From Promethearchaeota archaeon (GTDB lineage Archaea; Asgardarchaeota; Lokiarchaeia; Sigynarchaeales; SOKP01), in NCBI GenBank assembly GCA_016839905.1, contig JAEOTJ010000400.1:1-6791 (forward strand): a stretch of 6,791 nt of DNA, given 5' to 3'. The notes under the pieces were generated by a model. That model did no database searches. It was not told where the DNA came from and worked only from the letters and a program-made list of their open reading frames with translations. Numbering within the stretch: the stretch's first letter is position 1; each line of letters opens with the position of its first letter. The translations under genes and the position numbers were made by a program. Positions 5,771-6,791 of the stretch are shown here, piece after piece.

Positions 5771-5971
5771 ATGAATTCGATAAAAAAGAAAGTAATTGAA
5801 ACAATCAAGAAACTTCCCGATAATGCTAATTATGATGATATAATGGAATCAATTTATGTTCAACAAATGATTACTAAAGGAATCGAGCAGTTGGATAATG
5901 GAGAGTCTATTTCCCATGAGGATGTAAAAGAAAGGTTTAAAGAATGGTTGAAATTAGATGGTCCCCTCTAG
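5771..5971 (+). CDS. Antitoxin of a RelE/ParE-type toxin-antitoxin module
   Basis: A 66-residue acidic, helical protein. The N-terminal half (IKKKVIETIKKLPDNANYDD, residues 4-23, then IMESIYVQQMITKGIEQL) resembles the small antitoxins that commonly precede RelE/ParE toxins in archaea and cyanobacteria: the KLPDNANYDDIMESIY segment corresponds to their dimerising and DNA-contact region, and GESISHEDVKERFKEWLK (44-61) to the toxin-neutralising C-terminal helix. Its product would bind and inactivate the toxin and probably repress the shared promoter. The toxin reading frame starts inside this gene at 5944, a 28-base overlap in another frame, implying translational coupling. No strong Shine-Dalgarno sequence precedes it. 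Family assignment rests on recalled pattern and gene order; the gene appears intact. Confidence 0.75.
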   Translation: MNSIKKKVIETIKKLPDNANYDDIMESIYVQQMITKGIEQLDNGESISHEDVKERFKEWLKLDGPL

Positions 5972-6227
5972 CGACTGATGATTATGAATCAATAATTAAG
6001 TATTATGAGAAACTGCCCCAAAATTTGCTCAAAACCTTGCTAAAAAAATTATCTATATTATTGAAAATGTATCTCAATTTCCCAAAATGGGTAGAATTGT
6101 ACCTGAGGTAGAAAATGATAAAGTAAGGGAGATTATCTATCGAAATTTTAGATTAATATATCGAATAAACCAAAATTTTATAGAAATTGCCAGAATTATT
6201 CACGGTAGTCGCATTTTAAAGTTCTAA
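5944..6227 (+). pseudogene. RelE/ParE family toxin, interrupted by a -1 frame break
   Basis: The first frame, from ATG 5944, reads MVEIRWSPLATDDYESIIKYYEKL, a typical start of a RelE/ParE toxin, but then loses similarity and stops at 6109-6111 (55 residues). The family pattern resumes in the -1 frame: APKFAQNLAKKIIYIIENVS, FPKMGRIVPEV, REIIYRNFRLIYRI and finally ARIIHGSRILKF, ending at the TAA 6225-6227. The latter are the conserved core and C-terminal strands of the family, which cleaves ribosome-bound mRNA or inhibits gyrase; which of the two cannot be decided here. Adding one C to the CCCC run at 6016-6019 restores a 94-residue protein, the normal family length (KLPPKFAQN at the joint). 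The break may be a true mutation, a homopolymer sequencing error, or ribosomal frameshifting at A AAT TTG (6021-6027). It overlaps the antitoxin by 28 bases. Confidence 0.8.
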
Positions 6228-6239
6228 CTTTTTAAAGTT
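6226..6239 (+). terminator. Small palindrome with T5 at the toxin stop
   Basis: AACTTTTTAAAGTT overlaps the toxin stop codon and includes a T5 run. The two-base centre makes a weak hairpin, but the T run could help end the module's transcript. Low support. Confidence 0.2.
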
Positions 6240-6319
6240 TCCTTATTCCATTAAAATAAATATGACTCTTATTCTCTTTCTAATGGGATCATTAAGAATC
6301 TTTACTGAAATAGAGAATG

Positions 6320-6356
6320 AAAAGAATCGTCCCTCATGTTCGTATAAGATTCTTTT
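6320..6356. repeat. Inverted repeat AAAAGAATC / GATTCTTTT
   Basis: Two perfect 9-base arms (6320-6328 and 6348-6356) flank a 19-base loop. They contain the heptamer AAGAATC, also present at 6294-6300 and 6369-6375. The repeat lies between the toxin and the secreted-protein gene. It may be a weak hairpin in RNA or paired protein-binding sites upstream of the latter gene. Confidence 0.5.
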
Positions 6357-6408
6357 ATATGAAACCTCAAGAATCTATTAAATAATCAATTTTATTAAAT
6401 TCAATAAC

Positions 6409-6420
6409 TTTAAAAAATAA
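6409..6420 (+). promoter_or_regulatory. TATA-like box for the secreted-protein gene
   Basis: CTTTAAAAAATA is centred about 31 bases before the ATG at 6446, which places transcription initiation just before the start codon. No Shine-Dalgarno sequence is visible between them. The call rests on spacing in very A-rich DNA. Confidence 0.3.
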
Positions 6421-6445
6421 AAATAAAAAAAATGAGTTAATTTAC

Positions 6446-6791
6446 ATGGTAAAAAAGATTTACATTGGAAAAAACAGGGTTTTAACGTTTACTTTATTTA
6501 GCATTGTATTTTTTTCTTCGATATTTTTCAATGGGTTATTATCTGATAATTCAAATACGAATGGCTCCATTGGAGAAGTTAAAGAATTACCGTTAAATAG
6601 CGCAGGAGAGATTTCAATTGCATCTCCTGAAAATAAAACCTACATAGAACCAATGAGCGGATACTATCCAGCATCATATGGATTTGAAAACGATGAAATT
6701 GGCTCGGATCCCGAAGGTTGGATCATATCTGAAGCTTCATCAACTTATCTTCAAGTATACTCCTCAATTGATAATCATAAAAATGTTATCC
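6446..6791 (+). CDS. Secreted protein with a lectin-like domain start, cut by the window end
   Basis: The first 115 codons of an open frame that is still open at the last base. A basic N-terminus (MVKKIYIGKNR) is followed by a hydrophobic stretch (residues 12-32, VLTFTLFSIVFFSSIFFNGLL) that should act as a signal peptide or N-terminal membrane anchor, so the rest lies outside the cell. A Ser/Asn-rich linker leads to ISIASPENKTYIEP (57-69) and then YYPASYGFENDEIGSDPEGW (73-92), followed by alternating polar and hydrophobic residues as in beta strands. This arrangement resembles large surface proteins of Asgard archaea in which such a segment opens a concanavalin A/LamG-like jelly-roll domain binding glycans; that identity is inferred. 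One NKT site (63-65) fits N-glycosylation. The start is the only ATG in frame before the signal; an ATG at 6432 in another frame stops after one further codon. Confidence 0.75.
   Translation, partial: MVKKIYIGKNRVLTFTLFSIVFFSSIFFNGLLSDNSNTNGSIGEVKELPLNSAGEISIASPENKTYIEPMSGYYPASYGFENDEIGSDPEGWIISEASSTYLQVYSSIDNHKNVI

Noticed and set aside
1..6791. tRNA, rRNA, CRISPR or insertion sequence
   Set aside because: I looked for T-loop-like GGTTCRA motifs with paired acceptor arms, spaced direct repeats and transposase-like frames with terminal inverted repeats, and found none.

Overview
The window looks like a piece of an archaeal genome, most likely from the Asgard (Promethearchaeota, Lokiarchaeia-like) group. 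Three observations support this. It encodes a full-length alanyl-tRNA synthetase of the archaeal type, with an N-terminal Cys cluster and the archaeal C-terminal layout. It has a stand-alone Roadblock/LC7 protein, a family strongly expanded in Asgard archaea. It ends in a secreted protein whose sequence style (SPENKTY, then YYPASYGFENDEIGSDPEGW) resembles surface lectin-like proteins of these lineages. The DNA is strongly A/T-rich, intergenic regions are long, and several genes have a TATA-like box 20-30 bases before the start codon with no Shine-Dalgarno sequence, as in leaderless archaeal transcription. The lineage is an inference from recalled family features, not a database match.

Layout. 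Bases 1-451 hold no certain gene: a tandem 11-mer, a T14 tract, and a 52-base segment that recurs almost unchanged in front of alaS. A Roadblock/LC7 gene (452-835, +) follows, with the only strong Shine-Dalgarno sequence in the window. Convergent to it is a minus-strand pair of small membrane proteins (1232-1765, then 908-1225). They lie in the same reading frame and are separated by one stop codon and two codons, so they look like one gene split by a nonsense mutation or by stop readthrough. A divergent intergenic region leads to alaS (2061-5030, +). After it come 390 bases of A/T-rich DNA with palindromes, a small lysine-rich ORF (5421-5591), a type II toxin-antitoxin module (antitoxin 5771-5971, RelE/ParE-like toxin 5944-6227) and the first 115 codons of a secreted protein that runs off the window (6446-).

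The genes do not form one pathway. alaS is core translation; the Roadblock protein is probably a partner of small GTPases; the membrane pair has no known function; the toxin-antitoxin module is accessory. The points most worth checking are the toxin, whose frame breaks by -1 at a CCCC run just before a canonical A AAT TTG slippery heptamer; the in-frame stop that splits the membrane protein; and the duplicated upstream segment shared by alaS and the region before the Roadblock gene. I see no tRNA, rRNA, CRISPR array or insertion sequence.
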